A stretch of 64,000 bases of DNA. Origin: Lagopus muta (lineage: Eukaryota > Chordata > Aves > Galliformes > Phasianidae). Positions within the stretch are counted from its first letter, which is position 1. Each line of letters starts with the position of its first letter. The stretch covers positions 49,612,972 through 49,676,971 of the forward strand of contig NC_064437.1 in NCBI RefSeq assembly GCF_023343835.1. The letters run 5' to 3'. The position numbers and the translations under genes were made by a program. This document shows positions 11,414-26,172 of the stretch, in pieces. The notes beneath the pieces are model-generated. The model was not told the DNA's origin, made no database searches, and worked only from the letters and a program-made list of their open reading frames with translations.

Positions 11414-14400
11414 ACTTAACTGCAAATGAAAGTAAGAAGAGATAAAACAGATCTTAAGGTGTCTGTAGTGCTTGATTTATATTTTTCTGCTTTAGCCTGA
11501 CCAATGCCAGGAGAGAATATTTCCCAAACATCTGCTGTAAGTAATGTAGCTAACCACAGCTAATTGTACACATCTAGACATAGTCAAAGTGCTTCCTTGT
11601 TTACAACAGGCACTAAATAATACTTAAACTTATTACAAGGAATTGTCCCTTGGAAATTTTTTAGATCAAATTTTCCCCATGTTTAGATGGCTGGCCTAAC
11701 TCGTTCACTTCTATAGCATAATTTTTAATTTTCACCCATGTAAGTTACAGTAGAATACTAACAGGACGATGTCTACTTGCCAAAGGACTCAGACCAGATC
11801 TCCAAGACAGCTGGTAGCACCTAATAGCTGTGTTATGTAACGGCTGCAGAAAATTCAGTTCCATCTGTGCATGAGAAGAATAAAAATACAGAACTGAAGA
11901 CATCTCAGGTTTTGAGATGTGCAGGAAAAAGCCAAAACCAAAGGCTGTAATGTGTTGCGTCATGGTAAATGAGCACAGGAACAGAACTTCCTTTTGCCTA
12001 ATATAGAAGGAGAAAGGAAGAAGAAAGACAATACATACAAGTCTGATGTCTAATGGGATGTTGGCCCAAAATAATTATAGGACCTAAACATCAAAAGAAA
12101 TATATATTTGGGTGTGGCTTTTACTGAGCTAATTTCAATCCATTTTCCCATATTTTTAATTTCCAATAAATAAAACTGCAAATGAAGAGATTTTACTGAC
12201 TTTCAGAAAGCTAGACTGTTCAAACAGCTGCAGCCACAGCACTTAAAGCAGCAGATAAAACTTTCACATGTTAAATGACATGACAATGGCTCTATATAGG
12301 CCACAACTGCAAAAACTTGGGTTCCTCCTTCACTGTTAAATGATGGTGTCAAAAATAATAGCAAAACTGCATGTACAGTCACACATCTTTCTCCTTCACC
12401 TTCCTATTCCCAAATCTCAGGCTGCTTTCTTGGAATGTATTTAACTTTCTGCCATGAATGCTGGCATCCCCAGTGCTGAGGACAGAAATACAGCAGAATA
12501 TCTGAGTTCTTTTTGTTGATATACTATAGAGGTCATCAATTCAATTGCTCTTTAAAGGCCATCATATGCCAGCCCTGTGCTTTTTCCCTAAGGTGCAGCT
12601 CCTCTGCCTGTCCTCCATTGGGGCTTGATTGATGGCTGGATTGATGGCTATGCCTCACCACACAGCAAAGCCCAGTCTGTTCTCTTAGCCCTCTCCAGTA
12701 AGCCCTACATGCAGCTCACTCCCTGTGTGTTCAGGAAGGACACCATCAGGGACCAGTGTGTCACCAACAGGACAATTGCTACGAGCTACTCCCAGATATG
12801 TTCTTCCTCTATAGTAATTTGAGAGCACTCAGGGACTGAATCAAGTAATTGTTCTGGAAACAGAAAAAGCTTGGCAAAGAGTTTCTCAACCTCTCCTACC
12901 TGTTATGTATGCATCTTCTTGCTTGGAAATCACCAGCATGTGCAGTTCAGGATGACAGGCAAGATGGTTCTCAGTTTTATTTGTTGAGATATACCTGGAG
13001 CAAACAGGAAGAAGAATGTCGAAATGCTTTGCCTGACCTTGAGGGCATCTGCTTCTCACCTGGCGGTGGTGTATCCTTGCCAAGGATCTTGTTCTGAACA
13101 GAAATTTTCCACTGATCCTGCAAGGCAGTTTTGGAAGGAAGAGGAATTTTCTTAGCCTTCCCTCAAGGATCTTCATTTTCTCTTGTCTATCATAAAATGC
13201 ACTTCTATGAAGTACAGAAGCCCAAGTTTCCATCCTAGTCAGAAGTAAGGGTCAGAAGTCCTGCCTTTCATCTTTACCAAAGGAAAAATTTTAAGTTTCA
13301 GGCACCTTTGCAGAGCATTTCTGAAGGTTTGCTTCTGGAGACAGCTTAGTGTGCTTCTTTGCTCTTTTCCCCAGCAGACTCCCTCTGTGCCTGGCAAATT
13401 CACCATGGCATATGCCACCAATACATCTCACAACAACTTCACATAGAGAGCTGATTCCCAGAACTGCTGTCCCGAGGGAGTTTGCCAGAGAAGAAACAAT
13501 AGGCCATTTCCAGTGTTATTACTCTCTTGTTTCCTGCCTTCTCTGTAAAGCAGTCTTAAGAAGTTTGTACTTTGTAGAAGCAACCAGGCTAGCACCAAGG
13601 AGATGAAAGAAGAGACAGGATATGTCTGCAGAGCCATTGATGTCATCAGCTGAGGTATGGGCAGAGCAATCAAGCACTCTGGAAACAGACATCAGGAGAA
13701 AATATGATGAGTAAACAGAAAAGAAGAGGAGCTGAACGATTACGCCATGTTTCTCAGGCAGTAGGTAATACAATTGCTTTACAAATAGCTAGACCACTGT
13801 CACAGTAAGCACTCCTATCCTGTTAAAAAGCTTCAGATGTCTTGCCAGCAAAACAGAAAATGTTCACCCAATATGCAGTAGTATTAGCCATTTTTACCCT
13901 CCTTCCATCATTATTTCTTGTCAGAACACAGGAATCTCCACTCAAGCTCCTCCACTGCTCAATACAGCAGCATCTCTTCCTCTCCCTTACAACAATGCAT
14001 GAAGGTTCTTTCCCCTCTGCCCCTTAAAAACCAAACATCTGGTCAGTCTAACCAGAGCTAGCTAAGTCCCTCCATATTCCCACTTCACTACTTCTCAATT
14101 CCCCTTTGGAGCAGTTCCACTTTGCTGTGGTACAAGCACTCCCACCTCCAAATATTTCACTCATTGTGGCTGAAAAAGAGAGGAGTAAGATGTTGTGAAC
14201 AGAATCAACCTGCTGAAGGTCTCAGATGCTGCCTCTTAGTCAGAGCTTGGTATGACATACTAGCCACAGTTTCCATGAGTGTTTACATGGAAGTGGTTTG
14301 CTTTCTTTTGGCTGCCTGCTTGAGATTTGCTTTCTCTGTTTGTTTGCTTCCTTTCCTCAGTTCTCATCCCAAGCAAAAGTTTATTTGCAGTGGTATGCAG

Positions 14401-14532
14401 ATCTCTCTTTGACCACTATAAAACCACACACAGGCTGCATTTCCTTTCTTCCTTTGTCTGAGCTGTCTTAAAGCTAGGTGCAAAGACAAACATCAGTGCG
14501 CTGTTCAAGTGCCTTTTCAACATGACAGAAAG

Positions 14533-14580
14533 CTTTTTCTTTCTTTCTCTTTTTTTTCTTTCTATCTCTTTCTTTTTTTC
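14533..14580 (+). repeat. Pyrimidine-rich (TTTC)n-like tract
   Basis: CTTT/TTTC units, nearly all pyrimidine, with a single A interruption near the middle. Low complexity. Confidence 0.8.
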
Positions 14581-16860
14581 ACTGACTTAGCATAAGGCTA
14601 TTCAAAATCAGCAAACAGCTCTTTTATTCCCTCCTACCACACGCTAAGCAAGACGTTATCTCTCATCTTCTTCCAGGACATGCCACTGCCCTACCTATAG
14701 AGCTGTAGGAGCGTATGGCACAGCAAGCCCTGCATAAGGCTGCTCTCTATCAAGGCACAGGGCACCGTGGCATCCACACACCTCTCAGAGCTACAAGCTA
14801 AACCTCACATTACAGGCACAGTTTCTGCTGAGTCCCTCTGACTTTCCTTGCACTTCAAGCTCGAGTTGGCTTCCTTTGTGGAATTAGGGTAGGAGCAGCT
14901 ACGTGCTTCAAAGCCCTACTTTACCCTTCCTGGATTCCAGTGAGGCAGTGGACCTGTGTCTGCATAAGTAAAATGTGAATGAATAAATCTATTTAAACAT
15001 CACTGAAAAAAAGAATCATATTTCGTAATGAGAAAGGTAACCACTAGTGTCATGACGTTATTTTCCTTTTCCACTCAGTAAAGTCACTAAAACTAGAAGA
15101 AAAAAAAACACTAAATTCCCTTCTAGTTAAATGAGAGAAACTCTGCTGAATTCAATACTTCTGCACTGATGCATGAGAAAACATGCCCATGTTGTTTAAA
15201 CTTTTAGGCTGGCACCTCTGCAAATTGTCAGAACTTGAATGCAAAGTCCAACCACTGCTGAGAAGGTTTGAGCTTTAAGCACCACATGGAGCAAACAGAT
15301 CAAATCCAATCACCCCTGCAAAAACTGCAGTGAACAGTACTGGGGGCTTGACGTTCACATTTTAGAAATGTTTTCATAACTTACAGATTCCTGTAAGAAT
15401 AAATTTTTGGTTGCATATTGACGTCATGACTTTTTTCTTTTAAATTAATGCAGCAATTCATCTGTGCTATTTTTTTTTTCATTCAAACTCCCGCAGAATC
15501 AGAACAGTCCCTGATGAAGAAAAAAACAAAAAAGGAAAAAATAAATTAAATACAAGCCTTGTTACAAAGTTAGTACTATCTGAAATTCTGCATCTAGTTA
15601 CTGTTAATAGGGAAGCTATTAGCACATTTGGTCAAAGGTCAGGAAACAGCAGGAGCTAGTTTGTAAGTTCGCTGTAGTGAATTAATAGATACAAATGGAA
15701 ATGTGATTGGAAAATATTTTCTCTATGTCAAACAAAATTCACCTTACCAGCAAATCTCAGAAGCAGCAGAAGTATTCTATGCCCTGGAACAAACAGCCCA
15801 GCAAGTCTGATCTTGTACACACTGAATTCAGTGGGAGTTATTCCAGTAGGTTCTCCGGAAATCTTAACCACTCAAACGAAACATAAGCAAAAATAAAACC
15901 TATTTAGAATCAATGTTTTAACAGAAAACTTGACATCTTATTGATTTACACAAGATACTCAAAGGCCTGTGGAAGAGAAATCTCCCTTATCCTGCCAAAA
16001 GGCAAAAAATTCCCTGCTTTGCATGGATGAGGATTCTACCAGTGCTGGCACCTTGGAGTGCAACCATAGGGTAGGGAAGTACATTTGCACAGCAAACAAA
16101 GCAGTAAAATGCCTGGGTTTTGTTCTGAACCACGAACCAGTCATGACTTACATGAACTCCCAATTCCATGCAATTACACCCCAGTTTCTTCCAACTCCCA
16201 GAATATAAATGGTAGTCACAAAGCCTTCGCTACTACATACCTGAGAATCACAGCCCAGAAACCACCTTCAGACCTCCCTGAAGTTATTGTGCAGCCAGGA
16301 TCCTTAAAGAGCCTGCAAGTATTAGCACAGGTAACCAGTAGTTGGCAAGCAACTTGATTTTTAATTTGCATACTTTTTTTCAAAATTCTGTCTCAGCAAG
16401 CTGATCTGGACATACCATTCAAATTTTAAAGAGTTACAAGCGTTTTTCTTTCCAGATGCCCTTAGAACTTAGCTGGCAATAATGTCAATAGCGTTATGTA
16501 AGGATAGTACACCTGCCTATTTGCCAACAGAAAATTAATTGAGCATGAAACACTGTTTAGACACCAAACGGTGAAATTTCTCCTCAGTCTCTGTTCCTCT
16601 ACTCACTTTCCAAAGAGATCATGCCTGTGGTCTTGGCAGATGCTTTCCATTCTATTCCTGAACAGAGATCTCTATGGATCTGCTGTGGGCATAAACATGC
16701 ATTCGTAAGAGAGGCAGCTATAGATTCTGTGGCAGAGAAGCAAGATGATACTAAGAAAAGCTAATAGGAAAGTTGTGGAACAATTTCTGCACATTCCATT
16801 GCCTTTTCAGTTATTGCCATCAGAAAACATTTGATCAGTGGTTCATTTATATTAATCTAT

Positions 16861-16874
16861 CACACACACACACA
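16861..16874 (+). repeat. (CA)7 microsatellite
   Basis: Seven perfect CA units; short and likely of low variability. Confidence 0.85.
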
Positions 16875-19800
16875 ATAAGAAACAAGATTGAAACCAGTAA
16901 TGAATAGAAGTCTGCAGACCTCTGTAGATTCAGAGGTGTCCCAAGGGGTAGGCTAGTTATATAAAAGGATGAAATTCAAATTATTCTACTCCATGCAAAT
17001 AAAATCCAGCAAAATACCAGAAATAGGCTCCTTAAAGTCAAAGGAAAACATCATGAGACAGGAAAATAGGCTTTCAGAATGACCATGCTTACATTCCTCG
17101 TGAAGAAATGGATTCTGTGGGATGAAGAAATTCTGTGGAGTGACCTTTGGCCTCTTCAATCCTGGAAAGAGATACACAGGCATGCCAGCAGACTCCTCCA
17201 ACGCTGACATCCCCACCTCTCCACAGCACCAAAGTCTTAAGGCCCCTGCTCTCCTGCCGATAAGAGCTCCTCAGCTTCCCAGAAACAGCAAGGCAGAATG
17301 CACAGTACTGCCTGCATAGCTGGAACAGTCTCTCCTGCGGTCCACAACTGTGACCCACACAGGTTTACAGCAAGAACTACTTAGCCCTTGCTATAGTTAA
17401 CCAGCTCACAAACACTGATATATATTTTGGTGCGAAAGTTGTTCAAAGCAGGCATTGAGAGCACTAAAGAATTCCCCTGCATCACTTCCTCTGCTCCACT
17501 CCATCCTCTACTTCCTCTGCTCCACTGCAAGGCAATAAAACTGCAATCCAGTAGCAATTAATGCAGACTTATTTGATTGCTCTGCCTCCTGTATAGCACT
17601 CTGTCTGTCTTTGACATTATTGCTTCTCCAAATCAATTCATTCCCACTGAACAACTCGAAGATCTGACAGTAGGATTCCAGCCAAAGCACATTCTCCAAA
17701 TGGCATAAAACCAGACAATAAGAAGGGAGATTTTATAACGAAGAAAGAGTTATGGTGCAAGTTCACTTAAATTTGACATCAGGGAGTCCAGACATAATCT
17801 ACAACCACAGGAGACTGGCATCCGATTAACTCTTCTGCTTGCACAATGCTGGCAGCTGTGCCTTCGGAAGTGCTCAGTCCTTTGGTTATTTGTCTGGGGA
17901 AAGTGGGTATGATATCATTACAGGAAGTCCAAATAAGCTGATAACCCCACTGTGTTTTCACACCTGGGGAAACTTGCTGTCTTTTAAGAATGTCAGGCCA
18001 CCATCAGATTTGCCTGAAACCGGCCAAAGGGTGAGTGGGAAGTTGCTGGGAAATTGTTGATGCTGTGTAACAGATGACTGTATTAGTCACTAACATTATT
18101 CTGTTTAGACAGAGATTACCAAAATATAACAGCAGTAGTTTGTTAAAAAGTAAAGTTAGTGCTGGAATTGTTTAATGAGGAACCAGCTTCTATAAACACA
18201 GATTTCTCGGGATCTCTATATAATTTGTATATAATTTGTCAGGGCAGTGAAAGCTTCTTGAACAGATGGCTGTTCAAAACGCAATGATTTAAGCATTACA
18301 GCATTAGGTAAAAGTCACACACTGTACAAGAAAGCTTGAATTATTCTCTACAGAAAACTTATTTCCATTTGTCAAGCTCCCATCATCCTCTGCCTTTTCT
18401 GTCCTGGCATTCAGTAACTAATCAAACTTACATTCAGCTCTCTGTATTTCAAAGGAAGTCAGTGTGAAGGAGAACAGGCACTATAATGATTCAGCAAAAC
18501 CAGAAGCAGTATGATTATCCACCACTACCCTATGGTTTTTCCAGCATCTGTAGTAAAATTCATACTGTAATTTAGTACAAATCTCTGGTGGCAACACTGC
18601 CTCAAGTAGCCCTGCTGGGGCTGCCAGTCACAGACTCCTTCTCCTGGCACGCTGCCCCAGGCCACTATGGCAGACCACACCAAGGCATAGCACCGGAGCA
18701 AAGTCAAAGCATTACAGACTGACTGCAGCCTCCATTCCGCCGCACCACTCAGAGAGAGGAGATAGGACAGGGTTGGATGGGGTGACAGCATTTGCAGTTT
18801 TCTTTTAGCTCTCGCTACTCTAGTTTGTAAGCAATACTCAAATTATGTTCATCTCTCTACATTAAGTCTGTTTTGCCCATGACAGTAATTGGTGAGTGAC
18901 ATCCCTGTCCTTACCTCAACTCATGAACCTTTTTCATCATATTTTCAATGCCAGTTCTTTTTAGGAATGGGAATGAGAAAGCAGTATGGTGGAACTGAGC
19001 TGTCGGAGTGACACCACTCAGCTGTGGGCCTTTGTGTAGCCAGGTTGGGCATGTCACAGGCGAATCAGACAGCAGTATCCCAGCAGCTTCAAAACATCTG
19101 CTGGTCTGCAGCCGTGCCAAGATTTATGGCGCAGGTGCCGCCCATGCAATCAACGTTGCCCTCAGGTCCCTGAGTTACCTATTCTTTTCTCAAGTCCTCT
19201 GTTCTTCTTTAAACACAGCTGTGTGCTCTGTTTTTTACATTTCTCTTCCCTCCTTCATTTTCAATTATTTACACCTAGATCTTGACCTCAAATGTCTCCC
19301 TGGATTGTGACTTTGAGTTACTCCCATAAGTCCCCCCCAGCTCTTGGTTTCACAATCAATATCACAGCACATTGGTGCTCACTCAGAACCCCTCCCCGTG
19401 CCAAACCAAGCCTTAACTTCCTGCTGGATCTGGTCCCACACCACAAGCCCTGCTCAAGAACCAGGCAGAGCTGGCAGACCTGTTTGTGCCTTGGTGAGAT
19501 GCCTCTGGGTAGCAGGGCCTCAGCAAGAGATGCTGTGTCAAGCAGATGGTGCCTGACGCAGGGTGCAGGACACCATGTGAAGCCAGAGATGGCAGCTCCA
19601 AGAGGAAGTGTCTTGCTGCTGGTCCTGAAGAGACTCCGAGGACTTCACAGGATAATCCTGGGCTTTCCTGCCCTTTTCTTGAGGATGAAGGATTTGTGCG
19701 AGGTGACTGTGAGGTGTGGAGGAAAAGGAAAATCCCCAAGTGAAAGACAGGGCTTTTGGAAGTCAGAATAATCTCTTTTTGCCGGTAATTCCAAAAATAA

Positions 19801-22800
19801 CTGAATGACACTAAAATGTTTTTGCGACTACTTAAAATCCTGTTCTTTACACCTCTGTATGTTTCTTATTGTTTTCTGGCCTCACAGCTAGAGATGGCCC
19901 ACACCAACAGCATGCTGCTGCCCTCTCCCTGCGCTACTTGGCCTCTATGCCTGCACAGCCTCTACAGTAGTGCCACAGTGCCCCAAGAAAACTCCCTGTC
20001 TGGACAGCAGGCTTCATTGACCCTCTGAAGACACCTTTCTCTGTTCACGTAACCTGGATCCCTATCTGTGGCTTGTACAAATCCTAACATTTATGAGGGC
20101 TGTATGATGCCAGCCTGTGAAAAAGATCCTTGTGGAATCTTCTTTCTCCATTGCACCTCATTCCCCTGCTTGATCCATCTTGCTCACACAAGAGGTCCAG
20201 GATCACTAAAGCTTTACCAAACTCATACATGTTCCAGAAAAGCAGCATTCATTTTTCCCCACACATACTCCATGCAGGACCAGCACTGCTCAAGACCATT
20301 CATTAAGTACTAGCCACTACAAAAGGTGTCCAAGCAGATAACCACGGCTCTTTGAGTGAATCGATAAAACTTAGAGCTGATTGGGAGAAGATAACAGATT
20401 TTATTTTCTCACTTCAGGAATAAAGCCAAAGCTTGGTGACTACTGGTGGATGATCTACAGCTACAGAGAACAGTCTGGAAGCCACCTTCTCAGACCATGA
20501 GGATGAATCATTCTGTGGCTATCATGAATCAGGGCCCTGTGACAAGTGCCCTGAGCTCTTGCAAACATACATCAAAAGGGAGCAGCATGAGGTGAGAAAA
20601 TATTGAAGGCTATGTGAGATGTATCACCATAACAAGATCCCTGAAGCAGTCATCCTCACCTCTCCAATACCTTTACTTATCTCTGCTTCATGGACCCAAC
20701 CACTCCAGCCCATGTTCTGCACAACAGGTTCCATGATCTTGGGTACCATCAGCAGGCTGCAGGACTTATTTTGTGTCTGAGTATCAGCAAGACTTCATCT
20801 GGAATTTAATCCAGCATGGTATCTCTGCAATACCTGAATACCGCATGAAGCCTAACACCAAATAAAGTCAGTGGTAAGCCACACATTTTTTTTCTACAGA
20901 CAGAGGCTGTCAGAAGCTTAGCAATGACAAAGATCTACACTGTGGCTTTGTGGCAGCATTCACCAATAGTTTTTGGGAGGAGGGTAAAGATGAACACTAC
21001 TTTCACAATGACAAAATGAGAATAATTACTGGTTCTAACATTGCTTACAAAAGCTTTTTCCTGAGACAGTAATTGATCTGAGAAACAGAAGCTGAACCAC
21101 CAAGAGAACTGACCCAAAAATCCCCATAAGGGAACAGACTATACACCAGACAATCTATGACAAAACACATACATAATTCAAGCCAGCACAAAACTACCAT
21201 TATCATATGATGTTAACAAACAGTCCAAGGGAAAATAGATCTGCCTATAACCACACCTTACACCATCCCAAAATTTTTCAGCTGGCATATCCATTGTGCA
21301 CATTTGTTACAGCTGTTCATCAGAGCATGGCCTCATTGTTCTCTGGACTTCTATTTTCTGTGCAGATCCACATCTTTTAGCTCTCCTTTTTCAGCTTAGG
21401 CAAGATAAACAACCATTCAGTGAGTGTCCATGTTCTACTTCTCTTCCTGGGGAGTGACTTGCAGATCAGATCTTACTAATTCAATCATTAACAGGCAAGA
21501 ATTCCTAAAGATGTTGCCTGGGTTTGTGAGTTTGCCAGGAACACTACCACAGGCGCTAAAACATTCTTTGTTCTACAAGACACTTCTGCCCTTCACACAC
21601 ACCTCTCACAGCTGTGGAGCCTCATAACAGGGTTTTCCTCCTTCTGTTTTCTCTTGGTCAAGCAGAAGTGCTTGTAAAGAACTTTTAGTGTTTTGATCCT
21701 GTAACACACAACAAAGCAGATGGATTACTGAAATCATGGCATTTTATTTAATTAGCAGATTGGTATATCTCAATGCTGTAGTGGGGTATTAGCACAGCAC
21801 TTCACCCATCATCATTTGCCATAGTCTCTTTCATTGCATAAGGCAAAGATTTAGGTGTCTAAGTTCCTCTGTATCTTATGCTTTTGGAGACAGACTAAAC
21901 TTGTTGAGAGAGTAAGACTATAAAACCACCTCACAGAGGAGAATAGGAAGAAAAAGACTGTGAGAACAGAAAGACATCATAATTGCTCTTATTTGAAAAA
22001 CAAAAGCTAGCAACACGATGTGAAGAAAAGGAATTAAAGAAGTACTGGCATTGTTAAGTCAAGAACTTCAAAGTCAAACAATTATGCTTGTCCAGCCCAT
22101 GTGGGCCAGTAGCAATGGGAAGGGCCCTGTGACTTTCGCTGACTCAGTGCAGAGCTGCACACCAGTGATACCCCAGGTCCAGATACCCAGGCCACCAGTT
22201 ACCCACCTGCCTGTTTAACATGGGTACACCTCTTTCCCTTTGGACAGACTAGCAGGATGAACTAGAGAAAGCGAGTTCTTGTTTTGAGAAGGAAGCATCT
22301 CAGCCCATTGCATCCCTAAATACACTGGTGAGGGAGGTCTTGCTCTTGGATGAATCTTAAGACTTACCTCAAAACAGCACTGAACTTATTCAGATGCTTA
22401 TTTTTAAATGAGATTTAAGTCTATTGCCCTTAAGCAGTACTGGAAGTGAGTGGCCAATTCAGGACAATCATTAGTTTGAGATGGCTGTTCCCCCAGAATT
22501 TTTAAAATATGCTTTACCACATTCTGCGTGTATTTTGCAAATCATCTCCACAGCTTATTTTTCACAGACAAGTGGGAAACATCCCCAGTATGAGGACACA
22601 CTGAGACATTTTTCAGATCCATGAGGGTTAAAATAATAAAAAATAAGTGCATATTTTCTCTTCTTCCCGCCAACCACAAACTCGAAGCTGCTTCATGTCA
22701 CTCCTGTGTCTTTTTCCCTTGCCATCTGGTCTAGCTCTTAACTCCTCAGCATTCAAATCAAGTGGCTTCTTCCTTCTAGCTGAGACAAGCTGGGGACCAG

Positions 22801-25734
22801 GGACCGGGAGCCTTTGCCCTTATGAGTCAGAAAGGACCAAGACTACTCAATGTCAAGAGAGCTTCAGGAAATTTTGACATTCTATTTTAAGACAACAGTT
22901 CTGAGTTACTTGTGAATGGTTCAAATGTACGACATTTTTAATTAGAAAAGTAGTATGTTTGTTATAAACTCAGAGGCCACCCGCTGTTGGTTTCTTAGGC
23001 CTCTGTCTGACATGCAGGGGCAAGAGACTGTCTGAAGGAAATTAACATCAGAATATTTTTAGCACTGCAAACAAGCTCATTTTCAATCCCTAATGTTAAT
23101 TTATTTCTTTCATTTATCTATTCTGGGATTTAATCCACTGTCCTGTTTCATTTTGTTTTTACTATCCCGTTTTATCCTCCTAGCCTTAAGGAACAATAGA
23201 CTTTTAAGTATTTGGAGCAGACACTGTGTGATGCCTTTCATGAGGGACTGGCTCAGGATTTTTACTTTTAAGGTTTACACTACAAGCAAAGCAGTCTATT
23301 TTGTAGCATTGCGTAGTTTGGCAGGAGATCTTGTGTTCCTTGTAAAGCTGTGTGCAAAGTATATGGGATCTTGGATGTCTTTTCTGGCCAAGCTCTTGAT
23401 GTTCTTAGTTAATAGTATGTCGTATGCATTTGCACTGGTATGTGCTTAGACTATGTATATATATCCCTGCTGAAGTACAATTGCTTTCGGTGTGTGGTCT
23501 GTGGAGAACAGCAGTTGAAGTTTGGCCTCAGTGCACACAACTATGACAGTAAATGGTCAACTACACAGTCCTTTTCGATATCAGAATGTACAACTCCTAA
23601 GAAGGCTCTCAAAAACAAAACAAAGATCTGAAGATATTTCCAGCTCTCAGCAGAGTCAGTTTACAGTATTTAACTACAAAGATCAGACAGACTGCACTTG
23701 ACACTGCTGGGAACTGACAGATGTTTTTGAAAAAAAAAAAAGTGAAAATCAGCTAAAAGATTCCCAGTTGTTTACTACATTGTTAATAAAATGAAGTTTC
23801 AAGAACACTCACAAAGGAGAACTGGGAATTACCCGACATTTTCAAAATTGTTATCCACCTATGTTCCTGTTCATACTTATAATCAAATCTACCTTATGTA
23901 ACAGAAGGAAGAGAGTTATAGTCTGCAAAATTAGCCAGTGGCTTATTTCTTGCAATTGAGTAAAAATGACATTCATGACATTCTCTTCATTACAAATGAA
24001 GAGAAATAGCACAAGAAACCATCTGGAAGATCCAGCCTGTACAGTGGGTAACTTAAATTCACAAGGGAATGCTGCTTCAATTTTTCCACTTAATATGAGA
24101 TCTGTTAGACTAAATCACCATAGCTTCCCTCATCAGAAATCCAACTACTAACTTTTCTAGTTTATTAGTAATTCTGTTCATAGTTCACATGCATCTACTT
24201 GCCTAAAGTCACAGAATGCACAGATCGCCAGGAACTGAACTGAAATCTCTGAAGAAGGGGGCTAAATGCAAACACAGGGTAACAGAGGAGGTTGACAGTT
24301 AGCTGCTAATGGGGCAGAAAGATGCTCCACACAGTATACAGCAGATCTGTACCATCACCCACTAAACCAGCCTGGTTTTCTTCCCAGAACTGTACAGAAT
24401 TAAGCAAGAGGAGAGCCAAAATGATATCTAAACACTTCCTCTTTGAGGAATAAACAATGAATCCATGCAGATATTAATGCCTGTCTCTTTAGACTGCTAT
24501 TTCTGTTGATGAGGATGACTGATAAACCTCCTGAGAATTATCTTTTAAACTTTCATGATCTTTAACCTCATACGTTTTCCTAATGTGGTCAAATCTTCCT
24601 TTATTTTACTCAAGACTTGCTATCTCTACCCTACTTACAGTAGATAAAGGAAGGGGGGAGATGTGGTTTCCTCCTTTGAAGCAGCCCTTTAAGCACTGAG
24701 TACCAGTATGCCTCCCTTAGTCATCCTTTTTGATTAAGTAGCTCCAAAATGTCATTTATTTCCCATCTTTTCTCATAGGTCACATATCCCAGAAGCTCTT
24801 TCATTGCTTGCCTCTTCTCTGAATTATGTTGAAACAGCCCACATACTTATTAAAGCCATGCTGCACCAACTAAACAGTACTGAAAAGTGAAAAACTTTCA
24901 CGCACTCTTCAAGCTATGCTTTTTGTTTGTATGAATAAGGATTTGTCACTTGAATAGCAGCAGTACTGTTGACGCATTTTTATGTTTTCACAAATTCAGT
25001 CCTTGTTCTGCCACTTAACCATTGACTCTCCAACAACACGCGACTGACTGTTCTTTGTGCTCAATTCGATTAAAATCACATCCTTTATGCATCCTGTAGT
25101 AGGCTAGCATACATTGTTTCCCTGATTTACTAATCTGAACAGCATCAAAAGCATTGGTAAAATCAAAACCTCTGAAACACGCTCTTTCCTCCATGCTCAG
25201 AAGGCCAATTTCACAAAGTCTTAGAAGGAAAATAGGCTGTTGTGCTTAGAAATAGTTTCATAGCTTATTATGACTTGAAATTAATCTGAAAAGTCTTCAG
25301 TTTTTCTTTCCTACTGTCCTTCTCACGGTCATGGAAAAAAATATAAAAGAGGATTTGAGCAGAGGATACAAGCATGTATTCAGTTCAACTATGAACAGTT
25401 TTGCAGATGAAGTCACTGAAGTCAGTATACAAGGAAATAGCAGAAAAAAATAATTACAGAATTAAACTAGGACTCGTTTACTGCAGCAATGCAGAATCTA
25501 TTGGAAGCTAACAGATTTCACAGCTAAACAGTAGATAACAAACATTCAAAAGGATAGAGTGGAAAGTCACATGAAAAGCACATGAAAATTGTTAGGTCAA
25601 TGCTGAAAAATGTTTCTAAATTGTGTTCTAGAAGTGAATTTAACAATCAGAGGACATCCCGTCATTTCCAGGAAAACAGAAAAGCTTATTTTATCCTGCT
25701 TATTCTTGGCAAGTAAAAGTAAAATTGTATGTTC

Positions 25735-25767
25735 TGAATTCAAAGAATCAAAGAATTCAAAGAATTC
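25735..25767 (+). repeat. Short tandem repeat based on CAAAGAATT
   Basis: Three 9-bp-like units of AAAGAATTC character with one variant copy, giving three GAATTC palindromes at 25736, 25753 and 25762. Confidence 0.75.
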
Positions 25768-26061
25768 TGTCTAGATACTAAGTGAAGAAATAGAGCCAAG
25801 CACCATTCTTGAACGAGAAAGTAACTTCTGTTTAGAAAATTGGTTTTAATGGACCGATTAGGTTCTCTCTCACCTACCTATAAAAGTGCTTCAGTCCCTA
25901 CAGTTAAGTATATTAAAGCCAATTTTCCTTCCATACAGATAACCCTTCTGTAGCTTCCTACTACTATGAGAATGAAATATTTCCATTTGCATACGTTACA
26001 TCCCATGAAATCGTTAAAGAAGTTAACCAGTGAAAGATTATAGCTAAGATGCATTCAAATA

Positions 26062-26172
26062 ATAGAATCTCTGAAGTAGGCAGTGGTTCCTAGAGGCCCT
26101 CTGCTCCAAATCCTGCTCAGGGGAGGGATAGCTTTGGAGTCAGACCACACTGCCCAGAGCCTTGCCCAACTC
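26062..26172 (-). mobile_element. Short diverged CR1 remnant
   Basis: Antisense CR1-like words in order: tagaatctctgaag, then agaggccctctgctccaaat, then cctgctcaggggaggg, then cactgcccagagccttgccc. These match the segment that follows the tail in antisense CR1 copies, but the fragment is only about 110 bp and decayed. Confidence 0.5.

Larger units (their letters stand above)
10956..26061. other. 15-kb intergenic stretch, no gene recognised
   Basis: No convincing exon. It holds the low-complexity tracts listed separately, a duplicated 12-mer GATTGATGGCTG/A at about 12,628-12,651, and slightly GC-richer patches at about 17,100-17,350, 18,590-18,780 and 19,380-19,720. The longest frame (19292-19771, plus, 159 codons) overlaps an almost equally long antisense frame and lacks any recognisable domain. 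Confidence 0.65.

Noticed and set aside
19292-19771. 159-codon open frame on the plus strand
   Set aside because: A comparable antisense frame (19413-19811) covers the same GC-richer patch, the composition is not protein-like, and no domain is recognised.
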